From: Acidimicrobiaceae bacterium
Lineage (GTDB): Bacteria; Actinomycetota; Acidimicrobiia; Acidimicrobiales; UBA8190
Assembly: GCA_003151955.1 (NCBI GenBank)
Contig: PLZB01000049.1
Span: forward strand, 1 to 64,000
Direction: 5' to 3'
Length of the DNA: 64,000 bases
A program made the translations under genes and the position numbers. Below are positions 53,567 through 61,401 of the stretch, in pieces. The notes under the pieces are model-generated. The model had not been told where the DNA came from. It did no database searches and saw only the letters and a program-made list of their open reading frames with translations. Positions within the stretch are counted from its first letter, which is position 1, and every line of letters begins with the position of its first letter.

Positions 53567-54166
53567 GTGGGGTCGCAGGGTGAGTCGACCGAGGCCGGGT
53601 TCACCCTGATCGAGTTGATGGTGGTCCTGCTCATCATCGCCATCCTCCTCGCCGTCGCCATCCCCACCTTCCTGGGGGTGACGTCCCAGGCCAACGACCG
53701 GGCCGCCCAGTCCAATCTGGCCAACGCCCTGACGGAGACCTCGGCCCAGTTCCAGTCGACGGGCCAGTCCTACGGCAACCTGGGCACGGTGGTGCTGAAC
53801 GCCAGCATCCCCGAGTTCTCCTGGGTGGGCCCGGGGACGAGCTGCGTGGGGGCGACCACCAACTGCATCAGCGAGGAGATCACCAACGCGGCCACCATCT
53901 CCGACTACCAGGGCCTGACCCTGGCCGTCTTCAGCAAAGGCACCAGCACCTGCTGGTACGGGGTCACCCTGGCCGTCGCCCCCCAGACCCACACCCTCGA
54001 CACCGAGGCCTTCTCGGCCGTCGTCACCCCGGGTGCCGTCGGGAGCACGGCCGGGACGTTCTACTCCCGCCAGACCGTCAGTGCCGCCCACCCCACCTGC
54101 CAGGCCTCGAACGCCCTGGGGAACTGGACCTGGGGCACGTCGATCGCCACCGCCGGCGCCAACTGA
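53567..54166 (+). CDS. type IV pilin-like protein (prepilin)
   Basis: Pilin-like protein of 199 residues. EAGFTLIELMVVLLIIAILL is a canonical prepilin site (cleavage after G, E at +5). Four Cys in the mature part may pair. GTG at 53567 yields a 12-residue leader. No PilD or assembly ATPase is visible nearby, so it would rely on components elsewhere. Confidence 0.82.
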   Translation: MGSQGESTEAGFTLIELMVVLLIIAILLAVAIPTFLGVTSQANDRAAQSNLANALTETSAQFQSTGQSYGNLGTVVLNASIPEFSWVGPGTSCVGATTNCISEEITNAATISDYQGLTLAVFSKGTSTCWYGVTLAVAPQTHTLDTEAFSAVVTPGAVGSTAGTFYSRQTVSAAHPTCQASNALGNWTWGTSIATAGAN

Positions 54167-54182
54167 GGGAAGCGGCCGGGGG

Positions 54183-54950
54183 TCAGCCGGCCGGATCGGG
54201 CCGGGGCCCCCCGAAGCGGGCCAGGGCGGCGGCGAATTCGGGTCCGGCCAGGAGCTCGGCGAAGACCCGGCCCTCGACGGCCTGCCGGGCCAGGATGACC
54301 TCGGGGTCCCCACGGAGGAGCCGGCGGGTGGCGAGGAGGCCGGCCACCGGCTTGGCGGCCAGGGCCGCGGCCCAGCCGGCCACGGTGGCGTCGGGGTCGT
54401 CGGAGACGGTGGTGGCGATCCCGAGCTCGACGGCCCGACCGGCGTCGAGGGGGCGGCCCAGGAGGAGGATCTCGGCGGCCCGGCGGTGTCCGACCAGGGC
54501 GGGAAGGAGGAGGGTGCTCCCCGCCTCGGGGACGAGGCCGAGGTCGACGAAGGGGAACCGGATGTCGGCGTCGGGGGCGACGGCGACGAGGTCGAAGTGA
54601 AGGAGGAGGGTGGCCCCCACCCCGATGGCCCTCCCCCGGACGGCGGCCAGGAGGGGCTTGGTGGCCGAGGGGAGGGCCCGGAGGAACCGGGCCACGGGGA
54701 GCTCGGTGTCCCCCTCGTCGCCCCGGGCGGCGGGGGCGGCGAAGTCGAAGAGGTCGTTCCCAGCGCAGAAGTCCCGTCCCTCGGCCAGGAGGAGGCCGGC
54801 CCGGAGGTCGTCGTCCTCCTCGAGGCGGGCCAGCCCGTCGGCCAGGGCCCCGTACATGGCGCTGGTCAGCGCGTTCTTCTTGTCGGGCCGGTTCAGCCGG
54901 AGGGTGAGGAGGGGCCCGTCGACGGTGGTCTCCACATCTGCCATTCCCAC
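54183..54950 (-). CDS. enoyl-CoA hydratase/isomerase family protein
   Basis: Crotonase-fold protein of 255 residues. LRLNRPDKKNALTSAMYGAL, GRDFCAGNDLFDFA and VRGRAIGVGATLLLHFDLV mark the CoA-binding oxyanion region; PFVDLGLVPEAGSTLLLP follows. Likely hydrates or isomerises enoyl-CoA in lipid degradation. ATG 54950 or 54944. Confidence 0.85.
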   Translation of the reverse strand: MGMADVETTVDGPLLTLRLNRPDKKNALTSAMYGALADGLARLEEDDDLRAGLLLAEGRDFCAGNDLFDFAAPAARGDEGDTELPVARFLRALPSATKPLLAAVRGRAIGVGATLLLHFDLVAVAPDADIRFPFVDLGLVPEAGSTLLLPALVGHRRAAEILLLGRPLDAGRAVELGIATTVSDDPDATVAGWAAALAAKPVAGLLATRRLLRGDPEVILARQAVEGRVFAELLAGPEFAAALARFGGPRPDPAG

Positions 54951-54976
54951 TGCCTACCCCGGTCCGGGCCCGGTGG

Positions 54977-54982
54977 GACAAT
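54977..54982 (+). promoter_or_regulatory. -10 box of alkyltransferase-like gene
   Basis: GACAAT six nt before ATG 54989, leaderless. Confidence 0.4.
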
Positions 54983-54988
54983 GCCGGG

Positions 54989-55297
54989 ATGGCCACGATC
55001 GAGCCCCCGGCCTCCGCCGCGGTGATCCTGGCCGCCGTGGAGGCCATCCCGGCCGGGAGGGTCTTGAGCTACGGGGACCTGGCCGAGTACACCGGGGTGG
55101 GCGCCCCCCGGTGGGTGGGCCAGGTCCTGGCCCATTGGGGGAGCGGGGTCCCCTGGCACCGGGTCGTCATGGCGGACGGCCGACCCGCTCCCCACCACGC
55201 CGCCGAGCAACTGGCCCGGCTGGCGGCCGAGGGGGTCCCCCTCCGCCCGGGGTCGGGCCGGGTCGACATGGCCCGGGCCCGCTGGGACGGACGGTGA
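54989..55297 (+). CDS. alkyltransferase-like protein (ATL)
   Basis: Protein of 102 residues matching the DNA-binding domain of O6-alkylguanine transferases, but with Trp in place of the reactive Cys (PWHRVV instead of PCHRVV). ATL proteins flag O6-alkyl lesions for nucleotide excision repair. RVLSYGDLAEYTGVG supplies the helix-turn-helix. Stands alone. Confidence 0.9.
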   Translation: MATIEPPASAAVILAAVEAIPAGRVLSYGDLAEYTGVGAPRWVGQVLAHWGSGVPWHRVVMADGRPAPHHAAEQLARLAAEGVPLRPGSGRVDMARARWDGR

Positions 55298-55314
55298 CCG
55301 GCTGGATCTCCGCG

Positions 55315-56184
55315 CTACCCGGCTCCGGGGGCCGGGGCCGTCGGGCTCGGTCTGAGATGGGGGGCCACCAGGTCGGCGTAGCTGCGCAGGCCGAGGTGGA
55401 GGGGTGTCGGGCCCAGCGGGCGTGGGTGCACCGTGAACTGGACGTAGGCTCCCTGCTTCATGGTCTCGGCCCGGACGTGACCCTGATCCGGGACGGGGAC
55501 GGCGGGGCGGCCGGCTATCAGCTTCAGGGGACCGGCGATCTGTGAGCTGGTGTCGTCGAACAGGAGGACGTCACTGACGGTGGGGAGTATCCAGAAGGGC
55601 TGTTTGGCCACCACCTTCTTGAGCCGCCCACCGGCCACTCTCCACTTCATGGCCACCTCGGTGGCCTCCATCCCGTTCGATCGGCAGTGGTCGACGAGAC
55701 CGGCCAGGACGTCAGGGGCCGCCGGGTTGGTGAAGAAGCTCGGCGTCCAGATCCCGTATCGGGCCAGGAGGAGCATTCGTTGGAATGTGTCGGTGGGAGC
55801 GGGCCTGGGGATGGAGCGGAACTGATCGAGTTGATCGGCGCCCTTGGCCGCTCGACAGACGGTGCACGCCTCGGAGACGTTCGGTCCGAAGAGTTGTGCC
55901 GCCGCACCGACGGACTCGTTCCAGACGGCGGCCTCGTCGCCGTCGGCCAGGTGGATGTTGTCCCGGGACTGGCCCGGCCAGAACCGGTTCCGATGCTGCT
56001 GGCAGACCGGGGTGTCACAGTTCGAGCACCGCCAGACGGCCATCACGCTGCAGACACAGGTTGCCGGACCACCCATCGAGGCGGGCGCCGGGGCCATTGC
56101 GGTGTCGCAGTAGGGGCAGGGGGCGCCTGGTGTCAGCGAGCGGATCGGGGCGCCACACCATGTGCACTGGCCTCGGACGACCAT
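55315..56184 (-). CDS. zinc-ribbon protein of unknown function
   Basis: Protein of 289 residues with several Cys motifs in its first 75 residues: CTWCGAPI and CPYCD, then CVCSVMAVWRCSNCDTPVCQQH, and a later CTVC. These would bind two or three zinc ions. The C-terminal half is mixed alpha/beta (WILPTVSDVLLFDD, IAGPLKLIAGRPAVPVPD). No family recognised. ATG 56184 begins VVRGQCTWC. Confidence 0.6.
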   Translation of the reverse strand: MVVRGQCTWCGAPIRSLTPGAPCPYCDTAMAPAPASMGGPATCVCSVMAVWRCSNCDTPVCQQHRNRFWPGQSRDNIHLADGDEAAVWNESVGAAAQLFGPNVSEACTVCRAAKGADQLDQFRSIPRPAPTDTFQRMLLLARYGIWTPSFFTNPAAPDVLAGLVDHCRSNGMEATEVAMKWRVAGGRLKKVVAKQPFWILPTVSDVLLFDDTSSQIAGPLKLIAGRPAVPVPDQGHVRAETMKQGAYVQFTVHPRPLGPTPLHLGLRSYADLVAPHLRPSPTAPAPGAG

Positions 56185-56314
56185 GACGTTGTCTCGCCTC
56201 CCCCACTGACCGGGCTCTCGCCTTGTTGAGTCTTCTCCGCCGGAGAACCTACCAACCCGGCTCCCGAAGGGTTCTCTCGGGCCAACGTCACTCGGGATGG
56301 TGGAGACTGAACCC

Positions 56315-57190
56315 GTGAAACTCGCTATCCATTTCCCCAATTTCAACCTCCCGGGCGGACCCGAGGCGTTGGCTCCGACCCTGCTGGCCACGGCCCTCGC
56401 GGCCGAGGAGGCCGGCTGCGCCACGTTCACGGTCATGGACCACTGGTTCCAGATGGAGCAGCTCTCCCGCTCCGAGGACCCCATGCTCGAGGGCTACACC
56501 ACCCTGGGGTTCCTGGCCGGGCGGACCGAGCGGATCACCCTCGGGCTCCTCGTCACCGGCGTCACCTACCGGCACCCGGGGCTGCTGGCCAAGACGGTGA
56601 CCACCCTCGACGTACTCTCCGGGGGCCGGGCCCAGCTCGGGATCGGGGCGGCCTGGTACGAACGGGAGCACCGGGGCCTCGGGGTCCCCTTCCCGCCGGT
56701 GGCCGAGCGGTTCGAGCGGCTCGAGGAGACCCTCCAGATCTGCCTCCAGATGTGGAGCGACGACGACGGCCCCTACCGGGGCCGGCACTACCAGCTGGCC
56801 GAGACGATCTGCTCCCCCCGGCCCCTCCAGCGGCCCCGGCCCCGGATCCTGATCGGGGGGAGCGGCGAGCAGAAGACCCTCCGGCTGGTGGCCCGCTACG
56901 CCGATGCCTGCAACCTTTTCGCCACCGATCCGGCCCAGGTGGCCCACAAGCTCGAGGTCCTGGACCGCCACTGCGAGGTCGAGGGAAGGGACCCGGGCCA
57001 GATCGAGCGGACCGTGATCTGGTCCTCGCTGGCCGACGCCGCCGAGGACGTCGACGGCTTCCTGGCCCGGATGGAGGAGCTGGTCCGGCTCGGCGTGGAA
57101 AAGGTCTGGGTGGCCCCGGCCGGTCCGGACCCGGCCGGCTGGGTGGCCCGGTTCGCGGGCCGGACCGTCCCCGCCCTCGAGCTGCTCTGA
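56315..57190 (+). CDS. LLM-class F420-dependent oxidoreductase
   Basis: Luciferase-like protein of 291 residues (TIGR03560-like). TVMDHWFQMEQLSR, VTTLDVLSGGRAQLGIGAAWYEREHRGLGVPFP and PRPRILIGGSGEQKTLRLVARYAD are clear family motifs. GTG at 56315 has GGAG 9 nt upstream; ATG 56297 is possible. Substrate unknown. Confidence 0.88.
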   Translation: MKLAIHFPNFNLPGGPEALAPTLLATALAAEEAGCATFTVMDHWFQMEQLSRSEDPMLEGYTTLGFLAGRTERITLGLLVTGVTYRHPGLLAKTVTTLDVLSGGRAQLGIGAAWYEREHRGLGVPFPPVAERFERLEETLQICLQMWSDDDGPYRGRHYQLAETICSPRPLQRPRPRILIGGSGEQKTLRLVARYADACNLFATDPAQVAHKLEVLDRHCEVEGRDPGQIERTVIWSSLADAAEDVDGFLARMEELVRLGVEKVWVAPAGPDPAGWVARFAGRTVPALELL

Positions 57191-57201
57191 GGCCCGGGAC
57201 C

Positions 57202-57843
57202 TCAGCCCCCGGCCAGGAGCCGGGCCAGGTCCCCGGCCAGGTCGTCACAGAGCGAGACGAGGAGGGCGGCCCGGGCGGCCGGGTCCACAGTCTCGAGGAG
57301 CCGCTGGCGGTCCATCAGGTTGACCGGCGCCAGGTCGCAGAGCCGCCAGGCCAGGGCGCCGGCGGCGGCCAGGTCGGCCAGCTCCGATTCGGCCGGCATG
57401 GGGGCGGTCTCCCCCAGCTCGGAGAGGAGGGCCCGGGTCCTCCTGACGGCGGCCAGGGCCGCTTCGAGCCCCGCCCCGTCGGCGGGGTGACCATCCCCGG
57501 GGTCGAGGTGCTCGATCCGGGCCGTGGGGTAGTGGTCCTCGGCCAGCCAGTCCAGGACCCGGATCCGGCGGGTGCCCCGGGCCAGGAGGGCCCAGCGGCC
57601 GTCGGGGGTGGAGGAGGACCCCTCGATCCGGGCCACCGTTCCCACCGCCACCCGCTGGTCGCCCCCGCCGACCTCGGCCCCTCGGGAGATGAGGACGACC
57701 CCGAATTCCCGGTCCCCGGCCAGGCAGGTCTCGGTCAGGGCTCGGTAGCGGGGCTCGAAGACATGGAGGGGGAGGTCCCCTCCGGGGAAGAGGACGGTGG
57801 AGAGGGGGAACATGGGGAGCTCCCTCGTCCCGGATCCTCCCAT
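57202..57843 (-). CDS. LON substrate-binding (PUA-like) domain protein
   Basis: Stand-alone LON N-domain protein of 213 residues. LPMFPLSTVLFPGGDLPLHVFEPRYR and GTRRIRVLDWLAEDHYPTARI are the typical regions; no ATPase or protease domain follows. Likely binds unfolded peptides. Overlaps the upstream glycosylase stop by one base (TGATG). Confidence 0.87.
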   Translation of the reverse strand: MGGSGTRELPMFPLSTVLFPGGDLPLHVFEPRYRALTETCLAGDREFGVVLISRGAEVGGGDQRVAVGTVARIEGSSSTPDGRWALLARGTRRIRVLDWLAEDHYPTARIEHLDPGDGHPADGAGLEAALAAVRRTRALLSELGETAPMPAESELADLAAAGALAWRLCDLAPVNLMDRQRLLETVDPAARAALLVSLCDDLAGDLARLLAGG

Positions 57844-58484
57844 CAGGCCCGGCCTTCGGGCTTCCGGTCCTCGACGGCCCGCCAGCAGTACCAGGCCACG
57901 ATGCTCCGGTAAGGGCGGAACCGCTCCCCCCGCTCCTCGAGGTCGGCCGGGGAGGGGGTGGCCGGAAGGCCCCAGGCGGCGCCGTAGCCGGCCCGGACCC
58001 CGAGGTCCCCGGTAGGCCAGACGTCGAGCCGGCCCAGGTCGAAGAGGAGGAACATGTCAGCCGTCCAGGGCCCGATCCCCCGGACCTGGACGAGGTGGTC
58101 GACGACGTCCCGGTCCGGGAGCCGACCGATCCGGTCGAGGGCGACCTCGCCGGTGAGGACCTTTTCGGCGAGGTCGACGATGGCAGCCGCCTTGGCCCGG
58201 CTCAGCCCACTGCCGGCCAAGACCTCGGCCGGGGCGGCCAGGAGCGCCTTCGGGCTCACCACCCCCCCGAGGGCGGCGACGAGCCGGCCGTGGATGGTGG
58301 CGGCGGCCTTCCCGGCCAGCTGCTGGTAGACGATGGAGGCGGCCAGGGACTCGAACCGCTTCGAGGGCGGGGTCCGCCGCCCCAGGGGGGGCGGCCCGTG
58401 GCGGGCGATGAGGCCGGCCAGGACGGGGTCGGTCCGCCCCAGGAGGGGGAGGGCGTCGGCGACAGCGGCGGGGACCCTGGCCAT
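57843..58484 (-). CDS. DNA-3-methyladenine glycosylase II-like (HhH-GPD)
   Basis: Intact AlkA-like glycosylase of 213 residues. SLAASIVYQQLAGKAAATI, the hairpin LVQVRGIGPWTADMFLLF, and WPTGDLGVRAG with the catalytic Asp are present. It can remove alkylated bases, so loss of the AlkA remnant at 4440-4916 may be tolerated. Operon with the LON-domain gene. Confidence 0.88.
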   Translation of the reverse strand: MARVPAAVADALPLLGRTDPVLAGLIARHGPPPLGRRTPPSKRFESLAASIVYQQLAGKAAATIHGRLVAALGGVVSPKALLAAPAEVLAGSGLSRAKAAAIVDLAEKVLTGEVALDRIGRLPDRDVVDHLVQVRGIGPWTADMFLLFDLGRLDVWPTGDLGVRAGYGAAWGLPATPSPADLEERGERFRPYRSIVAWYCWRAVEDRKPEGRA

Positions 58485-58497
58485 GGTGGTCCGATCC

Positions 58498-58503
58498 TAA
58501 GGT
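58498..58503 (+). promoter_or_regulatory. -10 box of leaderless DinB gene
   Basis: TAAGGT five nt before ATG 58509. Confidence 0.45.
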
Positions 58504-58508
58504 GTCCC

Positions 58509-59033
58509 ATGACCCTTCCCGTGCCTGACCCGCCGGAGCGGAAGGCCCCAGGTGGGCTCCTGTCCGAGCGGGAGATGTTGGTGGGCTGGATAGAGCTCTC
58601 CCGGGACAGCTTCCAGGCCAAGTGCGCCGGGCTCGACGGCGAGGGCCTGGCCCTGCGGTCGGTTCCCCCCTCGACCCTCTCCCTGACCGGGATGCTCCGG
58701 CACCTGGCCGAGGTGGAACGACACTGGTTCGTCGGGATCTTCTCCGGGGAGGAGGTCGAGCCGATGTTCTACTCCGAGGAGGACTTCGACGGGGACTTCG
58801 ACGGGGCGACGGCGGCCAACGCCCCGGAGGCCCTGGCGGCCTGGGTGGCCGCCTGCGAGGTGAGCCGGACCGTCGTGGCCGGGGCCGCCTCCCTCGACGC
58901 CTCCTGCCTCCATCCGAGCCGGGGGGAGCTCTCCCTCCGCTGGATCCTGCTCCATCTCGTCCGGGAGTACGGCCGCCACTGCGGCCACGCCGACCTCCTC
59001 CGCCAGGCCGTCGACGGCTCCGTGGGCGGCTGA
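58509..59033 (+). CDS. DinB family (DUF664) protein
   Basis: Four-helix DinB-like protein of 174 residues: MLRHLAEVERHWFVGIFSGEE and LRWILLHLVREYGRHCGHADLLRQ carry the conserved His ligands. Paralogue of the gene at 47997. Leaderless start. Confidence 0.8.
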   Translation: MTLPVPDPPERKAPGGLLSEREMLVGWIELSRDSFQAKCAGLDGEGLALRSVPPSTLSLTGMLRHLAEVERHWFVGIFSGEEVEPMFYSEEDFDGDFDGATAANAPEALAAWVAACEVSRTVVAGAASLDASCLHPSRGELSLRWILLHLVREYGRHCGHADLLRQAVDGSVGG

Positions 59034-59127
59034 GCGGGACAATCTCGGGCCACCTGTCCATCGGGGCCTGGGCCGTTCGACTACTCCATGACCGCCTGCC
59101 ACCATGGGCCGACCATCGGAGGACCAC

Positions 59128-59484
59128 ATGAAGTACCTCTTCCTGCTCAATACGGCCGAGGACGGCCTTCCCGATCCGGGGACGGCGGAGCACGCCGCGA
59201 TGTTCCAGGCCTACGGGGCTGCCGTGGCGGCTATGGCCGAGGCCGGGGTCCTCGTGGACTGCGCCCCCCTCGAACCGGCCTCGACCGCCACCACCGTCCG
59301 GGTCCGCGGCGGCGGGACGGTCCTGACCGACGGTCCCGCCGCCGAGCTCAGGGAGCAGGTCGGGGGCTATACCTTGATCGAGTGCCCCGACCTCGACCAG
59401 GCCCTCCGCTGGGCGGCCACGATCCCGGCCGCGCTGACGGGATCGGTCGAGGTCAGACCGGTCATCGTGGTGGACCGGGGCTGA
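59128..59484 (+). CDS. YCII/DGPF-domain protein
   Basis: YCII-type protein of 118 residues (KYLFLLNTAEDG, GGGTVLTDGPAAELREQVGGY, EVRPVI). Such genes commonly accompany ECF sigma genes of this type, as here: the CTG start of the sigma overlaps its stop. GGAGG precedes ATG 59128. Confidence 0.85.
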   Translation: MKYLFLLNTAEDGLPDPGTAEHAAMFQAYGAAVAAMAEAGVLVDCAPLEPASTATTVRVRGGGTVLTDGPAAELREQVGGYTLIECPDLDQALRWAATIPAALTGSVEVRPVIVVDRG

Positions 59485-60737
59485 CCCCCGACATCGGAGA
59501 GGTCCTGGCCGCCGAGCGATGGGGGGTCATGGCCACCCTGACACGACTCCTCGGCGACCTCGACCGGGCCGAGGAGGCGCTCCAGGAGGCCTCCGCCGTA
59601 GCCGTGGTCCGATGGCCCGTGGAGGGGATCCCGGACCGACCCGGGGCCTGGCTGGTCTCGGTGGCCCGGCACAAGGCCATCGACGCCATCCGTCGGGAGG
59701 CCCGCCGGCCGGAGAAGGAGGCGGCGGCGACCCGGTCCTGGGACCGGGAGGAGCCCGGCCCGGCCCCGGCGCTGGGACCACTCCCCGACGACCAGCTGGG
59801 GCTGATCTTCCTCTGCTGCCACCCCGCCCTCGACCCGGACGTCCGGGTCCCCCTGACCCTCCGGGCCGTCTGTGGGTTGACCACGGCGGAGATCGCGGCG
59901 GGGTTCCTCGTCCCGGAGCCGACCATGGCCAAACGGCTGGTCCGGGCCAAGGAGAAGATCCGACGAGCCGGGATGCCCTTCAGGACGCCCGGTCCGGTGG
60001 AGATCGGGGAGCGCCTCGGTGACGTCCTGCGGGTGATCTCCCTCGTGTTCTCCGAGGGCCACTACTCCTCCCGGGGGGAGACCCTGGTCCGGGCCGAGCT
60101 CTGTGAGGCGGCCGTCGGCCTGGCCCGGTCCCTCGTCGTCCTGCTCCCCGGCGAGCCCGAGGCGCTCGGGCTCCTGGCCCTCCTCCTCCTGACCGACGCC
60201 CGTCGGCCGGCCCGGACGGGGCGGGCCGGTCAGGTGGTCCTGCTCGAGGACCAGGACCGGAGCCGATGGGACGGGAGCCTCCTGGCCGAGGGGGAGGAGC
60301 TCGTGGAGCGGGCCCTGCGGATGGGCCGTCCCGGGTCGTTCCAGCTCCAGGCGGCCATTGCTGCCTGCCACGGCACAGCAGCCACGGCCGGGGACACCGA
60401 CTGGCCCCAGATCGCCCTCCTCTACCGGGAGCTCCTCCGCTACGACCCCTCCCCGGTGGTGGAGGCCAACCGGGCCGTGGCGGTGGGGATGGCCGATGGC
60501 CCGGAGGCCGGTCTCGCCGCCATCGAGGAGGTGGCCGGGCACCCCCAGCTGGCCCGGTGGCCCCGTCTCGAGATCGCCCGGGCCGAGCTCCTCCGCCGGG
60601 CCGGCCGGGACGGCGACGCCGTCGCCGCCTATGGCCGGGCCCTCGACCTGGGGCCTTCCCCGGCCGAGCGGGACTTCGCGGAGCGCCGGATGGAGGAGCT
60701 CAGGGCAAGGTGGGCCCCGCCGTCAATGTCACTGTGA
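59481..60737 (+). CDS. ECF sigma factor with C-terminal extension (SigJ/DUF6596-type)
   Basis: Sigma-70-like protein of 418 residues. Region 2 (DLDRAEEALQEASAVAVVRWP, GAWLVSVARHKAIDAIRR) and region 4 (TLRAVCGLTTAEIAAGFLVP, MAKRLVRAKEKIRR) are followed by a 220-residue helical domain typical of ECFs paired with YCII proteins. CTG at 59481 is the only start that keeps the conserved N-terminus and gives a CTGA overlap; ATG 59529 would cut 16 residues. Confidence 0.85.
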   Translation: MTPDIGEVLAAERWGVMATLTRLLGDLDRAEEALQEASAVAVVRWPVEGIPDRPGAWLVSVARHKAIDAIRREARRPEKEAAATRSWDREEPGPAPALGPLPDDQLGLIFLCCHPALDPDVRVPLTLRAVCGLTTAEIAAGFLVPEPTMAKRLVRAKEKIRRAGMPFRTPGPVEIGERLGDVLRVISLVFSEGHYSSRGETLVRAELCEAAVGLARSLVVLLPGEPEALGLLALLLLTDARRPARTGRAGQVVLLEDQDRSRWDGSLLAEGEELVERALRMGRPGSFQLQAAIAACHGTAATAGDTDWPQIALLYRELLRYDPSPVVEANRAVAVGMADGPEAGLAAIEEVAGHPQLARWPRLEIARAELLRRAGRDGDAVAAYGRALDLGPSPAERDFAERRMEELRARWAPPSMSL

Positions 60738-60825
60738 GTCGCAGCGCTCGCACCCTGCGACGCTAGCCCGGGTGGGGCGTTGGCGCCCCGCCCACGGGGG
60801 CAGCCCGGCGAGGCATGCTGGGCCC

Positions 60826-61398
60826 GTGGCCGCCCCCCGATCCTCCCGACCCGCTGCCGTCGCCGGGCCCCAGCCCGGGGAGACCGTCGTCTACACCGAT
60901 GGGGCCTGCCGGGGGAACCCCGGCCCCGGGGGCTGGGCCTGGGCCGTCCCCTCGGGCCCCTACGAGAGCGGGGCCGAGGCCCACACCACCAACCAGCGGA
61001 TGGAGGTCACCGCCGTCCTCCGGGCCCTCGAGTCCCTGGGCGGCCCCGTCCTGGTGGTGAGCGACTCGACTTATGTCGTGAACTGCTTCCGGGACCGCTG
61101 GTGGGAGGGGTGGATCAAGCGGGGCTGGAAGAACTCCCAGAAGCAGCCCGTGGCCAACCGGGATCTCTGGGAGCCCCTCATCGAGGTCGCCCTCGACCCG
61201 GCCCGGACCGTCCGCTTCCAGTGGGTCAAGGGCCACTCCGGGGACACCATGAACGACCGGGTCGATCTCCTCGCCACCGAGGCCGCCGCCCGCCAGACGG
61301 GAGATGCCGGCGGCGGGACCCCGGCCCTCCCCGGGCCCGGGCCCCTCCCCGGGGGAGGGCCCGAGCCGGAACCCGACCCCCCCGACACCCTCTTCTAG
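60826..61398 (+). CDS. rnhA: ribonuclease HI
   Basis: RNase HI of 190 residues, cutting RNA in RNA-DNA hybrids. The DEDD set is visible: VVYTDGACRGNPGPGGW, TTNQRMEVTAVLRAL, VVSDSTYVVN and NDRVDLLA. QWVKGHSGDTMNDR is the basic loop. A Pro/Gly-rich tail of 35 residues is unusual. GTG 60826 follows a 6-nt gap from CATGCT. Confidence 0.93.
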   Translation: MAAPRSSRPAAVAGPQPGETVVYTDGACRGNPGPGGWAWAVPSGPYESGAEAHTTNQRMEVTAVLRALESLGGPVLVVSDSTYVVNCFRDRWWEGWIKRGWKNSQKQPVANRDLWEPLIEVALDPARTVRFQWVKGHSGDTMNDRVDLLATEAAARQTGDAGGGTPALPGPGPLPGGGPEPEPDPPDTLF

Positions 61399-61401
61399 AG
61401 C

